A stretch of DNA of 64,000 bases from an uncultured Prevotellaceae bacterium (GCA_902774795.1 CACYKA010000002.1:47933-111932); one strand, 5' to 3'. Positions 26,835-35,989 are shown, numbered from the stretch's first letter. The notes: generated from the sequence alone by a model not told the origin. Made by a program: numbers and translations.

Positions 26835-28116
26835 AGTCTTCATAGAATCCAGGCTGCACGTACTTTATGCCCAGTTCCTTGTCAACGGTAGCGAGAATAC
26901 CCTCTACCTGAGCCAGTCCGAACATTCTTCCAAGGAAAGAATAGCCTGCATTGTAGCCTTTGTCTTCATCGCCCAGCATCGTCATACCATGATCTACGCG
27001 CATCGGCAGCGGCTGTGTGGCAGGCTTTCGCGTTTGCATTCTACGCTGCTCTTCTTTCTCAAAAATGCGAGCCAGCTCTACCAAGTCTGCTCTTCCACCC
27101 AGATGGCTTGCCTCTGTAAAGTCGCCGTTAGGGAAGATGTGGCATGAACGCAGGTGTACGAAATGTGTACGCTCATGATATTTCTCTGCCAGATATGTGA
27201 TATCGTTGTGTCCGCCTGCTGACAAGCTGCCTGCACAGAAGGTCAGGCCGTTATGAATATTTGGAACAGCATTGAGGAAAGTCTCTATGTCGCTGTCGCA
27301 GTTCAGTATGCGTGGCAGACCCAGGATTGGGAATGGAGGATCATCAGGATGTATGCACATATCAATGTCGTATTCATCGCAGATAGGCATAATAGCCTCC
27401 AGCCAAGTCTTCATGTTTCTTTGCAGGTCTTCCTTTGTCACTCCGTCATACAGTGCCAGCAGCTCGCGGAACAGCTCCAGAGGCTTTTCATCGCCCTCCT
27501 TGAAGTTGCCTGCTACGAAGCCTTGAGTCTTTATGACGATGTCATCCACCAACTGAAAATCTTTCTCTGGAGTCTGCTGAGCCTTGAAAGCCTCAATTTC
27601 TGCCATCAGGTCGCGTCCTGCTATAGCCTTTGAGGCATTGCTGCCATTACCTTTTGCTATTGCTTCCCACTCCTCTTTTGCACCTTTGCGCTGAAGGAGG
27701 TAGATGTCGAAGTATGCAAACTTAGGCCATGAGAAATACAGGTTTGTTGCTCCGTTAGGATTTTCGTGATAGATGTCGGTACGAGCCCAGTCAAGCACAG
27801 GCATGAAGTTATAGCACACGCAATGTATGCCTTCCTTACCCAAGTTTGTCAGTGATTCCTTATAAACCTCTATCTGCTGGTCTCTGTCCTTACCGCCATA
27901 TTTTATTGTCTCAGTTACAGGGAGAGATTCTACAACACTCCATTTCATGCCGTAGCTCTCAATATATTCTTTCAGGTCGCGAATCTTCTCTCTTGACCAC
28001 ACCTGTCCTAAAGGCTCGTCATACAGTGCAGTTACTATACCTTCTACTCCCAGTTGTTTCAACATGGCAAGAGTAATCTTGTCTTTCTTGCCAAACCATC
28101 TCCAAGTCTTTACCAT
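26833..28116 (-). CDS. uxuA: Mannonate dehydratase
   Basis: Converts D-mannonate to 2-keto-3-deoxygluconate in glucuronate breakdown. The 427-aa protein starts MVKTWRWFGKKDKITLAMLKQLGVEGIVTALYDEP and keeps the metal-site segments CIHPDDPPFPILGLPRI and FVHLRSCHIFPNG as well as MRVDHGMTMLGDE. It lies 81 bases downstream of the SDR oxidoreductase gene on the same strand, giving the usual mannonate oxidoreductase-dehydratase pair. Confidence 0.96.
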   Translation of the reverse strand: MVKTWRWFGKKDKITLAMLKQLGVEGIVTALYDEPLGQVWSREKIRDLKEYIESYGMKWSVVESLPVTETIKYGGKDRDQQIEVYKESLTNLGKEGIHCVCYNFMPVLDWARTDIYHENPNGATNLYFSWPKFAYFDIYLLQRKGAKEEWEAIAKGNGSNASKAIAGRDLMAEIEAFKAQQTPEKDFQLVDDIVIKTQGFVAGNFKEGDEKPLELFRELLALYDGVTKEDLQRNMKTWLEAIMPICDEYDIDMCIHPDDPPFPILGLPRILNCDSDIETFLNAVPNIHNGLTFCAGSLSAGGHNDITYLAEKYHERTHFVHLRSCHIFPNGDFTEASHLGGRADLVELARIFEKEEQRRMQTRKPATQPLPMRVDHGMTMLGDEDKGYNAGYSFLGRMFGLAQVEGILATVDKELGIKYVQPGFYED

Positions 28117-28197
28117 TTTTTATTTATTTATGTTTCGGAAGTTATTAGTAATGTCTCTTTCACTCCCCTCTCACTCCTCTCTCACTCCTCTTAAATA

Positions 28198-29010
28198 TTA
28201 CATTGCAAAAGTATTGAATCCACCGTCAACGACAGCCACAGTGCCAGTAACGAACTTGGCTGCGTCAGACATAAGATAGTGGATTGTGCCACAGAGTTCC
28301 TCTGGGTCACCCATTCTGCCAAATGGTGTCTGGCGGATAACGTCCTGACCTCTTTGTGTGTATGAACCGTCAGGATTTGTCAGCAGGGCTCTGTTCTGTT
28401 CTGTGATGAAGAAACCAGGTGCAATAGCATTGACGCGTATTCCCTCGCCAAATTTCTTAGCACATTCAGTAGCCATGTAGGCTGTGAAGTTAGAGATGCC
28501 GGCCTTTGCCGCTGCATATCCGCAAACACGAGTCATAGGACGGAAAGCTGCCATAGAAGAGAAGTTGATGATGCTGCCCTTGCCAGCCTTTACCATTGGC
28601 TTCAGGAATACTTGTGTAGGAATCACAGTTCCTGTAAGGTTGAGGTTCAGAACAGTCTGGAAAGCCTCTGTCTGCAGGTCGAAGAAATTCTGATCTGGTG
28701 TAATTGTTGCACCAGCCATATTACCTCCGGCTGCATTGAGCAGGGTATCTACCTTGCCATATTTTCCTACGATATAATCGCAGGCTTCCTGTATGTTTGC
28801 CTGGTTCATTACGTCCATCTTGATGAATTCACAAACGCCGCCTTCAGCTGTGATGTCATTGACAATCTTCTTGCCGACATCTTCTTTTCTGCCGCCGATG
28901 ATAACTTTTGCTCCTTCCAAAGCAAGATATTTTGCAATTGTGCGTCCCAGTACGCCAGTACCGCCAGTAATTACTACAACGTAGTCCTTGATGTTAAATA
29001 GATTTGCCAT
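28198..29010 (-). CDS. SDR-type D-mannonate (fructuronate) oxidoreductase
   Basis: A 270-aa short-chain dehydrogenase with the NAD-binding motif TGGTGVLGRTIA, NAAGG in TLLNAAGGNMAG, and the catalytic tetrad Ser (NFSSMAAF) and YxxxK (YAAAKAGIS). It would interconvert fructuronate and mannonate and feed UxuA; this assignment rests on the gene pair, since many SDRs have other substrates. It is a first gene with its own TAACTTTG promoter. Confidence 0.88.
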   Translation of the reverse strand: MANLFNIKDYVVVITGGTGVLGRTIAKYLALEGAKVIIGGRKEDVGKKIVNDITAEGGVCEFIKMDVMNQANIQEACDYIVGKYGKVDTLLNAAGGNMAGATITPDQNFFDLQTEAFQTVLNLNLTGTVIPTQVFLKPMVKAGKGSIINFSSMAAFRPMTRVCGYAAAKAGISNFTAYMATECAKKFGEGIRVNAIAPGFFITEQNRALLTNPDGSYTQRGQDVIRQTPFGRMGDPEELCGTIHYLMSDAAKFVTGTVAVVDGGFNTFAM

Positions 29011-29051
29011 AATTGTTTGTTGATAATATATAAATTGGTTTTATTTGAGTG

Positions 29052-29059
29052 CAAAGTTA
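29052..29059 (-). promoter_or_regulatory. Bacteroidales -7 element for the SDR-uxuA operon
   Basis: Minus strand TAACTTTG about 40 bases upstream of the SDR start codon. Confidence 0.65.
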
Positions 29060-29101
29060 CTAAAAAATTTTATTTTCTATGTACTTTTCGAATTTTATTT
29101 G

Positions 29102-29109
29102 TACTTTTG
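29102..29109 (+). promoter_or_regulatory. Bacteroidales -7 element for the GH97 gene
   Basis: TACTTTTG matches TAnnTTTG. It lies within the longer ORF that begins at 29079, which argues that translation starts further down at 29148. Confidence 0.6.
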
Positions 29110-29147
29110 CCGCTAAATATACAAAAATACCTCAAAATACCTCAAGT

Positions 29148-31007
29148 ATGACCATCAAACATTACCATTTCTTTGCTACTGTGGCAGTATTCTTTTCCTG
29201 TCTGCTGTGTTCGGCAGCTCCTCGTATGACTTCTCCTAACGGTCGTGTGGCGATAGAGCCAAAAGGGGAAGGCTTTGTCATCACCTGTGGTCAGCAGCCT
29301 GTTCTTGAAGTGCCTGCCGTGGGTTATGAAGGTGTGGAATATAAGCTTTCCAAATTCAAGTCAGCAGGGCAGATAAGCGCCGACTATAATATGGTGTCAG
29401 GCAAGCGTCTTCATTGTGTCAATAAAGGCAAGGAATATCGCGGTTTCATCGGCAATAATGTGACGTTGGTGGTGCGTATTTACGATGATGGTGTCGCTTT
29501 CCGCTATGAGTGGCCTGCAGGAAAAAATGTTTCTCTGACGAAGGAAAAGACGACCTATCGCATAGCTGAGGGCACGAAACGCTGGATGCAGCAGTGGGCT
29601 GACTCCTATGAGGGATTCTTCCCTCTGACCACAACAGCAAAGGTGAAAGCCCAGAAATCATACAGTGCTGTGACAAAGGATGCTGAAGGCAACAACCTGC
29701 GTTGGGGCTATCCTGCTCTGATGGAGCCTGCTGACGGAGTGTTTGCCCTTATCACGGAGGCTAATATCGAGCGTGGTCAGAGTGCTTCGTGTCTGTATAA
29801 TGACGGAGAACTGTTTAAGGTGGTTCCTGACCAGACCTTCGATGAGTCGCAGGCTCAGCATTCCCCTTGGCGCGTCATTATCGTTGGGTCGCTGGCTGAT
29901 GTGGTGGAATCGACGTTGGTGACTGATGTCAGCGAGCCTTGCCGTCTGGATGACACAGCTTGGATACACCCAGGTGTTGTTTCGTGGGTTTATTGGGCAT
30001 ATAATCACGGTTCCAACGACTATAATATAATAAAAAGGTATGTGGATATGGCTGCTGCGCTCCATCTTCCTTATGTTCTCATCGATGCCGAATGGGACAC
30101 TATGCTCGATGGAAAGACCATAGAGGATGCTGTGAAGTATTCCCTTGAGAAGGGCATAAAGCCGATGATATGGTATAATTCTTCAGTAGGATGGATAGAT
30201 GGTGCTCCTACTCCAAAGTTCCGACTCAACAAGCCAGAAGATCGCGAGCGCGAGTTTGCCTGGTGTGAGCGCATAGGCGTAGCTGGAGTAAAAATAGACT
30301 TCTTCTCTGGCGACAATCAGAAGAATATGGATTACTGTCTCGACTTGCTTGAGAGTGCTGCTCGTCATCATCTGCTGGTAAATTTCCACGGAGCCACCGT
30401 TCCTCGTGGCTGGCAGCGCACCTATCCTAACCTGCTGTCAACAGAAGGAGTATATGGTGCTGAGTGGTATAATAATGTTGCCACCTTTACCAAGCAGGCT
30501 GCCAGTCATAATGCTACGCTACCTTTCACTCGCAATGTCATTGGTCCGATGGACTATACCCCTTGTGCCTTCAGCAACTCGCAGCATCAACATATCACAA
30601 CCAACGCCCACGAGTTGGCCCTGACTGTTCTCTTCGAGAGTGGCCTCCAGCATCTGGCAGACCGTCCTGAGAGTTTCCTGGCTCAGCCTGAGGAGGTTAA
30701 GCAATTTCTAGGAAAGTTGCCTGCTGCGTGGGATGAGACAAAGCTGATAGCAGGCTATCCAGGTCAGAATGTTGTTCTTGCCCGCCGTAGTGGAAATACT
30801 TGGTATGTGGCAGGCATCAATGGAACAGATGAAGCAGTAACCCTCAACCTCCCAAATCTCGCTTCTTCCCTCAGCCTTCAGCCCTCATCTCCCATCACCG
30901 TCTTTGCTGACAAAGGCGAGCAGGATTGGAGTATCTCTATGATGAAAGAGCTGCCAGAAAGCGTTTCCCTCCTCCCTCGCGGCGGCTTCCTCTGGGTGAT
31001 AGAATAG
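29148..31007 (+). CDS. Glycoside hydrolase family 97 protein
   Basis: A 619-aa secreted alpha-glycosidase (signal peptide with VAVFFSCLLCSAAP). The N-terminal beta-sandwich, the TIM barrel (VSWVYWAYNHGSNDYNIIKR, YVLIDAEWDTM, GVKIDFFSGDNQKNMDY, LLSTEGVYGAEW) and the C-terminal beta domain follow the GH97 order. An aspartate in VKIDFF at the nucleophile position and a glutamate in STEG suggest the retaining (alpha-galactosidase-like) subgroup, but I am unsure of this. The start at 29148 is set by a promoter at 29102. It is divergent from the uxu genes. Confidence 0.9.
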   Translation: MTIKHYHFFATVAVFFSCLLCSAAPRMTSPNGRVAIEPKGEGFVITCGQQPVLEVPAVGYEGVEYKLSKFKSAGQISADYNMVSGKRLHCVNKGKEYRGFIGNNVTLVVRIYDDGVAFRYEWPAGKNVSLTKEKTTYRIAEGTKRWMQQWADSYEGFFPLTTTAKVKAQKSYSAVTKDAEGNNLRWGYPALMEPADGVFALITEANIERGQSASCLYNDGELFKVVPDQTFDESQAQHSPWRVIIVGSLADVVESTLVTDVSEPCRLDDTAWIHPGVVSWVYWAYNHGSNDYNIIKRYVDMAAALHLPYVLIDAEWDTMLDGKTIEDAVKYSLEKGIKPMIWYNSSVGWIDGAPTPKFRLNKPEDREREFAWCERIGVAGVKIDFFSGDNQKNMDYCLDLLESAARHHLLVNFHGATVPRGWQRTYPNLLSTEGVYGAEWYNNVATFTKQAASHNATLPFTRNVIGPMDYTPCAFSNSQHQHITTNAHELALTVLFESGLQHLADRPESFLAQPEEVKQFLGKLPAAWDETKLIAGYPGQNVVLARRSGNTWYVAGINGTDEAVTLNLPNLASSLSLQPSSPITVFADKGEQDWSISMMKELPESVSLLPRGGFLWVIE

Positions 31008-31017
31008 TTTTTTATTT

Positions 31018-31259
31018 CCCGCAGATAGCGCAGATATCGCAGAAAAAATTTTAAACCTCACACAGATTACACTGATACCACAGATACGTTCATTCCTCAC
31101 AGCTCATGCCGTAAACATTTTACGGCTACAGAGAGAGCCGCTTGTGTCACTCTGAGAGCTAGCTTTCAAGATGACACATACGGCTTTCTCTAAACATTGT
31201 GCATTGCACTATGCCTGAGCTGTGATGAATATTTCTGCGATATCTGCGCTTTCAGCGGG
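31018..31259. repeat. MITE-like foldback element, 242 bp, in the 31008-31550 gap
   Basis: The ends (31018-31045 and 31232-31259) are inverted repeats matching at 26 of 28 positions (CCCGCAGATAGCGCAGATAT and so on). Inside are further nested inverted pairs: TTCATTCCTCACAGCTCA (31089-31106) with TGAGCTGTGATGAAT (31216-31230), and GAGAGAGCCG..TGTGTCA (31131-31148) with TGACACATACGGCTTTCTC (31172-31190). A partner segment CTCACACA..CCACAGAT (31058-31088) recurs inverted at 31270-31298. No protein is encoded. The rest of the gap, to 31550, is AT-rich with a possible TAATTTTG promoter at 31437-31444. Confidence 0.75.
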
Positions 31260-31550
31260 ACATATAAATCCGTGCCATCTGTGGCATCCGTGTGTGAGAT
31301 TTTTTGATTCCCTAGGAAAAAACTTTCGTTACAATTTTTGCTATCTTTACTTTGCAAAAATTCAAAAAGTTGCAATTTCTGTTAAATTTCTTTTACCTTT
31401 TTTCTTTATACGTGCGTGCGTATGCATAAAATGTCTTAATTTTGCATTCACGAGGTTTAGGCTGTAAGCTGAACTCCTGCAAAGCGTTCGTTAATATATC
31501 TACGAAAGAAGCGAGGCGAGAACTACATATAACAAACAAAGACAAAATAT

Positions 31551-31811
31551 ATGAACCATACAACAGCAATAAACGCAGAATTTTTCCAGAACGTGGGTGT
31601 CATAGCTCAGGATGAAGGGCTCATGAAGCGTGTTGCGAACTATGTCAAACGACTTGCCGCCAAGAAGGAAGACCCCACGCTGATGACAAAAGAAGAGTTC
31701 TTCGCAAAGGTTGATAAAGCAAAATCCCAATATGAAAGAGGGGAATATACTACTCAATTACCTGGCGAATCTGTTTCTGACATGTTAAAAAGGTGTGGTT
31801 ATGCAATATGA
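31551..31811 (+). CDS. Putative antitoxin paired with a broken YoeB-type toxin
   Basis: An 86-aa charged, helical protein (MKRVANYVKRLAAKKEDPTL, EEFFAKVDKAKSQYERGEY). I assign it as antitoxin from position: its end overlaps the ATG of a RelE/YoeB toxin frame by 11 bases, as in many type II toxin-antitoxin pairs. The family match is weak by eye. As the toxin is interrupted, it may now be a solitary antitoxin or regulator. A possible TAATTTTG promoter lies at 31437-31444. Confidence 0.7.
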   Translation: MNHTTAINAEFFQNVGVIAQDEGLMKRVANYVKRLAAKKEDPTLMTKEEFFAKVDKAKSQYERGEYTTQLPGESVSDMLKRCGYAI

Positions 31812-32076
31812 AATCAGATATACTCCTGAAGCTAATATCGGTCTTGCCAAGTTAGAGAGATCTGAACCCAAGGCTTTCCAAAAAGCCCTTCGTTTCATCG
31901 AGGAGTTGAGGGAACACCCAAAAACAGGCACAGGGCATCCAGAGCCTCTGAAGTGAGACAGAAACGGTCAGTGGTCGAGAGAAATTACAAAGAAGCACCG
32001 TCTTATATACGAAATATATGATACAGAGGTAGTTGTTCTCATTCTAACAGCCTACGGACATTATAACGACAAATAA
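31801..32076 (+). pseudogene. YoeB/RelE-family toxin with an in-frame TGA
   Basis: The frame begins MQYEIRYTPEANIGLAKLE and, across the stop, ends QWSREITKKHRLIYEIYD... and AYGHYNDK, the typical YoeB mRNA-interferase C-terminus with the catalytic Glu, Arg, His and terminal Tyr region. Codon 52 (31954-31956) is TGA in ...PEPLK-stop-DRNGQWSRE; one change from GGA (glycine, usual here) would restore the whole 91-aa protein. It is therefore a recently inactivated toxin with a single nonsense mutation; a sequencing error cannot be ruled out. Confidence 0.85.
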
Positions 32077-32144
32077 CAAACAATAAACAAATTAGTAAAC
32101 ATATTTTTTAATTAGCTTTATTTATTAACTAAAATTTTTTCATT

Positions 32145-35100
32145 ATGAAGAAACTTAAACTATTTTTCGCGGCTTGCGCCCTATTGTTGGGAGTAAGTAA
32201 TGTTAGTGCGCAACTGACAGACGGAACAGTGTACTGGATTCAAGATGCTAGTACAGGACAGTTTATCAGCCAAGGTGATAACTGGTCAACAAAGGCTGTT
32301 GCTCAGGATGTCGGTGGACTTGGCTTTGAGGTCGTTAAAATTTCCGATGACGTTTATAAACTGAATAACATCATGTGGAATACTGTTAAAAATGCAACAT
32401 TGGGACTTGGTGTAGATGTATTTGTAGATCAAACTCCAGCCGAATGGACAATCACAGCATCAGGTAATGGTTATCTTATTAAAAATGGAGAAAACTATCT
32501 GGTGAATAACGGTGAGGAGAATGACTATAAGGAGAAACCGATTGGCAAAACAACAGATGAAGGAGCTGCCACTGTATGGAAGTTCCTCACCAAAAATGAG
32601 TATGATGCGGCTATTCAAGCATACAAAGACAGTAAAGCAGCCACCTATGCTACAAGTCTTGGATATTCTGCCAGTTCGGTTGCAGAGTTAGAAACTCTCT
32701 TGTCAACTAATTTCATCTCAAAAGATTATACGAGCAGCATTACCAATGCTAGTCTTTCCAGCAATGATCAAGGATGGACTCATGGAAAACTATATCGCGG
32801 TAATGATTCTGGAGGCTGGGCTGTAGGCAATGGCTGTGCTGAATTTTGGAGTGGTTGCGGCTATGCTAATCCAACCATAGGTAGCTTGCCTAATGGTATT
32901 TATAAAATAACATTTGTAGGTACATATCGTCCTGATAACAAAGATGCAGCAGAAAAATTATCTTCAGAAAAGACAAGTAGTCCTGCTTTCGTTTATGCTA
33001 ATGATGCGGAAGTAGAATTTCTTCATTGGATTGATGTTCCAGCAAAAGCCAATGGTCGTAACGGCATAACTACTGCTAATGGTTACGAAAACTCGTTATA
33101 TACATATGTATCTGATGGAACATTAGCTCTTGGTGTGGTAGCGGATGGTTGGACAGGTAATTACAACTGGAATCCTTTTGGTCAATTTACTTTGACTTAT
33201 TATACTGATAAGGTTTCAGATGAAGATATTGCTGCTCTTGTAGCTACTATTCCTACCGAAGTTCCTGCTGCTGTTACTGATAATCTAAATAGTTTGAAGT
33301 CGACGCTTGAGAGTAAAAAGACAATTTCTGCATACAATGCGCTCAGTGATGCCATTCAGGATGCGAAAGCAATAGAGACAGCATATGTCCATTACAATAC
33401 TGTAAAGGCTGCAGTGCTTGCAACAAAGAGTGATGTTGATGTGACAACTGCTGATGCTCTTGTGGAAGCGGCAACAACAGTTGAAGGAATTAATAATGCC
33501 ATTACTAGTGTTCGTAATGCTCTTACTTCTAGCATTGCAGGCATTGTAAATGAAACTATTGATTTGACAGCTGCTTTGATTGACAATGCTAGCCCTGGTA
33601 CTGCTGGTAATACAGACTATTGGACTAATTCTGCTGCTCCTGGACTAGAGTATCAGCTTTATGAGTTCTATAATATAGCAGGTGCAACAAGTAAGCAGAC
33701 AATAGCAACTCAATTACCTGTAGGTTATTATACATTGACCGTTATTGGATATACTCGTGAAGGCTATGATGGCTTTATCAATGCTGGAGAAGATAATCAT
33801 CAGACATTGGTAGGTGTAGCAAAAGACATTGTTAATAATCGCAACCAAGGAAATAGTTGGATTGCGCAAGGCAATGGTGTCAATGCTATGACATTCAATT
33901 TGACTGCTCCTACATCGAATCTTGAAATAGGTATTACTGCGGGACAGGAAGGTGATAGATGGACTTGTTGGCGCAGCTTCAAGCTTGAATTCCTCGGAAC
34001 AGCTCCGCTCGCTAAGTTCCAGAAAGAATTGGCTGATGCAGTTGAAGTCGCTAATGATCATGCCACAAACGATCTTAAGAGTAAAATCCCTACAGCTGCT
34101 TACAATGCATTTACTACTGCTGTTAGTACAGCAGCAACTCAGAACACTACGACTGACGAGTGCTTGCAGGCTATTCAAGATATAGAAGATGCAACCATTG
34201 CTGCTGATGCATGTGTTTCTCCTTATGCAGAGTTCAATGCTTTGAAGGAAAAAGCTAACACCTTGAAGGCTGTTGCTAATGATAATGCATCTGCCAATAC
34301 AACATTAGCAACCGCTATTACAGCTCAGAGTTACGCAGTAGAGGATGCTACAACTACAAGTGCTATTGAGGCTGTTACCTCTGATTTGAAAGAGGCAATG
34401 ATAACATACGTTGGTGCTGCTAACCCTGTTGGTGACGGAGCAAAGTTCGACTGCACATTCATGGTGATTAATCCTGACTTATCAGGTTTTGCATCATGGA
34501 CTAAGGTAGATAAAGTTGATGGTTGGTATACAGAACAGAGTGAAGAAGGTCAGAATCCTCAAGTTATGAAGAATGATGCTGTTAAATGTGAAAAGGGTAA
34601 CGCATTCTTTGAATACTGGTCTCCTTCTGCTGTTTCTAATGGTAAGTTTGCTCTTTATAATAAAGTAGAGTCTCTCCCTGCTGGCACATATACGATAAAT
34701 TGCTATGCTTTAGCAACAGCAAATGGCGTGGCAGGTGCTACTAACAGTGCCATTTATTTCTATGCTAACGATACACAGGGATCACTTATCTCAGCTGATG
34801 TTTTGACTCCAGCATCTATTTCTTTTGTGAATAAAGTCGCACAGGATGTTAAGATTGGTCTTAAGACCCTTGAAGGAAACGAATTCCGCTGGATGGGTAT
34901 TGGTTATGTAGAGCTTTACAAGGTTCCTGCAAAGACTTATACTGTAAGTGAGAATGAAGCTTGGGATAACTCTCAGAGTGGTGCTGGTGCAGTTACTCTG
35001 ACACGTACAATCAAGGAAGGATTCAATACCCTCGTTCTTCCATTCTCAATGACACAGGAAGAGGTTGAGGCAGCATTTGGTGAAGGTTCTGTAGTTTATG

Positions 35101-35576
35101 ACCTCAACTCAATTGAGGGCGATGTATGGCATTTCGTAACTTATGATGGCATTTCTGCTAATCGTCCATGCATACTGAAGGCTACTGTTGCTGGTACATC
35201 TTATAACTTTGCAGATCGTACTATCGTTGCTGGTGCTCCAGAGCATAATGTAGTAGGTGGTGGAATGACTGGTAGCTATGCAGCTTCCCTGCCAGTTCCA
35301 GAGGGCAACTATATCATCAACGGTGATAAGCTCTATCGGGTTAACAGTGCTGTTACTATCAAGGGTACACGTGCTTACTTCAATACAACTATGAACAGCG
35401 AAGCTCGTACAGCGACTCTGTCATTCGACGGCGAAATACTTACAGGTATCTCTGCTGTTGAGAGCGGTGAATTTAAGAAAGCATTTACTGGTGACATCTT
35501 CGACCTCACAGGCCGCAAGGTTAAGAATCCTTCTAATGGTATCTTTGTTGTAGAAGGCAAGAAGGTTGTTTTCTAA
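32145..35576 (+). CDS. Large secreted repeat protein with Por-like C-terminal end
   Basis: An 1143-aa exported protein (signal peptide MKKLKLFFAACALLLGVSNVSAQ). It alternates predicted beta domains with helical Ala/Thr-rich stretches resembling FIVAR-type modules (NLNSLKSTLESKKTISAYNAL, KEKANTLKAVANDNASANTT). Beta modules include a carbohydrate-binding-like part near residues 500-625 (LPVGYYTLTVIGYTREG, ITAGQEGDRWTCWRSFKLEF) and a similar one near 840-925. The end IFDLTGRKVKNPSNGIFVVE resembles a type 9 secretion/Por sorting domain. No enzyme motif is seen; a surface-exposed adhesin or glycan-binding role is plausible but inferred. Confidence 0.8.
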   Translation: MKKLKLFFAACALLLGVSNVSAQLTDGTVYWIQDASTGQFISQGDNWSTKAVAQDVGGLGFEVVKISDDVYKLNNIMWNTVKNATLGLGVDVFVDQTPAEWTITASGNGYLIKNGENYLVNNGEENDYKEKPIGKTTDEGAATVWKFLTKNEYDAAIQAYKDSKAATYATSLGYSASSVAELETLLSTNFISKDYTSSITNASLSSNDQGWTHGKLYRGNDSGGWAVGNGCAEFWSGCGYANPTIGSLPNGIYKITFVGTYRPDNKDAAEKLSSEKTSSPAFVYANDAEVEFLHWIDVPAKANGRNGITTANGYENSLYTYVSDGTLALGVVADGWTGNYNWNPFGQFTLTYYTDKVSDEDIAALVATIPTEVPAAVTDNLNSLKSTLESKKTISAYNALSDAIQDAKAIETAYVHYNTVKAAVLATKSDVDVTTADALVEAATTVEGINNAITSVRNALTSSIAGIVNETIDLTAALIDNASPGTAGNTDYWTNSAAPGLEYQLYEFYNIAGATSKQTIATQLPVGYYTLTVIGYTREGYDGFINAGEDNHQTLVGVAKDIVNNRNQGNSWIAQGNGVNAMTFNLTAPTSNLEIGITAGQEGDRWTCWRSFKLEFLGTAPLAKFQKELADAVEVANDHATNDLKSKIPTAAYNAFTTAVSTAATQNTTTDECLQAIQDIEDATIAADACVSPYAEFNALKEKANTLKAVANDNASANTTLATAITAQSYAVEDATTTSAIEAVTSDLKEAMITYVGAANPVGDGAKFDCTFMVINPDLSGFASWTKVDKVDGWYTEQSEEGQNPQVMKNDAVKCEKGNAFFEYWSPSAVSNGKFALYNKVESLPAGTYTINCYALATANGVAGATNSAIYFYANDTQGSLISADVLTPASISFVNKVAQDVKIGLKTLEGNEFRWMGIGYVELYKVPAKTYTVSENEAWDNSQSGAGAVTLTRTIKEGFNTLVLPFSMTQEEVEAAFGEGSVVYDLNSIEGDVWHFVTYDGISANRPCILKATVAGTSYNFADRTIVAGAPEHNVVGGGMTGSYAASLPVPEGNYIINGDKLYRVNSAVTIKGTRAYFNTTMNSEARTATLSFDGEILTGISAVESGEFKKAFTGDIFDLTGRKVKNPSNGIFVVEGKKVVF

Positions 35577-35616
35577 GTAAAAAACTGAAGTTTAATCTAA
35601 AAAAACAAAAAGAATT

Positions 35617-35787
35617 ATGAAAGCAAAATATCTTAAGCCAATTATCGAGGTTGAGCCATTGATGGACGATCTTATGATAACTGCAAGCATCGCTGGTATT
35701 AACCTTGAGGACGGTGGTGACACAGGAGGATTGATTAAAGAAGGTGAAGCACGCGAATTTGAATTCACTGAGTGGGATGAATATTAA
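35617..35787 (+). CDS. Small acidic peptide of the K-Y-x-K-P-x-I-E type
   Basis: A 56-aa ORF 40 bases after the secreted protein. It begins MKAKYLKPIIEVEPLMDDLM, followed by a short ITASIAG and a Gly/Asp/Glu-rich C-terminus (EDGGDTGGLI...EFTEWDEY). Peptides with this conserved leader-like N-terminus and variable acidic end are common in Prevotella and Bacteroides genomes and have no known function to my knowledge. It is preceded by a good AT-rich spacer and probably cotranscribed with the large protein. Alternatives: precursor peptide or a small structural protein. Confidence 0.7.
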   Translation: MKAKYLKPIIEVEPLMDDLMITASIAGINLEDGGDTGGLIKEGEAREFEFTEWDEY

Positions 35788-35873
35788 GAATCCATCCTAA
35801 TCTCCCTGTAAGGCTTTGTCGCTTTGAGCGAGCGAGTCTTAAGAAGGGAGAGGAAGGAAGTGAATAAATTTAG

Positions 35874-35910
35874 CCGCCCCTGCGAGTTTTCGTAGGGGCG
35901 GTTTGGTTTA
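35874..35910 (+). terminator. Terminator after the small peptide gene
   Basis: Stem CCGCCCCTGCG (35874-35884) with CGTAGGGGCGG (35891-35901), one G-T wobble, followed by TTTGGTTTATTTT. It closes the secreted protein-peptide unit. Confidence 0.85.
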
Positions 35911-35920
35911 TTTTAAAGAA

Positions 35921-35989
35921 CACGAATCTCACGAATCACGCGAATAGTTTTTAATATAACTCACACAGATTTCACCGATTACACAGATT
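35921..35989. repeat. Second copy of the CACAGATT-type dispersed repeat
   Basis: CTCACACAGATTTCACCGAT and the following CACAGATT (35960-35989) match the segment at 31058-31088 inside the first repeat, and are preceded by a CACGAATCTCACGAATCACG stretch. The gap 35788-36180 holds this, the terminator and the promoter of the AAA gene, and nothing else I can name. Confidence 0.6.

Noticed and set aside
31954-31956. The TGA in the YoeB frame as selenocysteine or programmed readthrough.
   Set aside because: The position corresponds to glycine in the family, no selenocysteine insertion hairpin is evident, and a one-base GGA to TGA change explains it.
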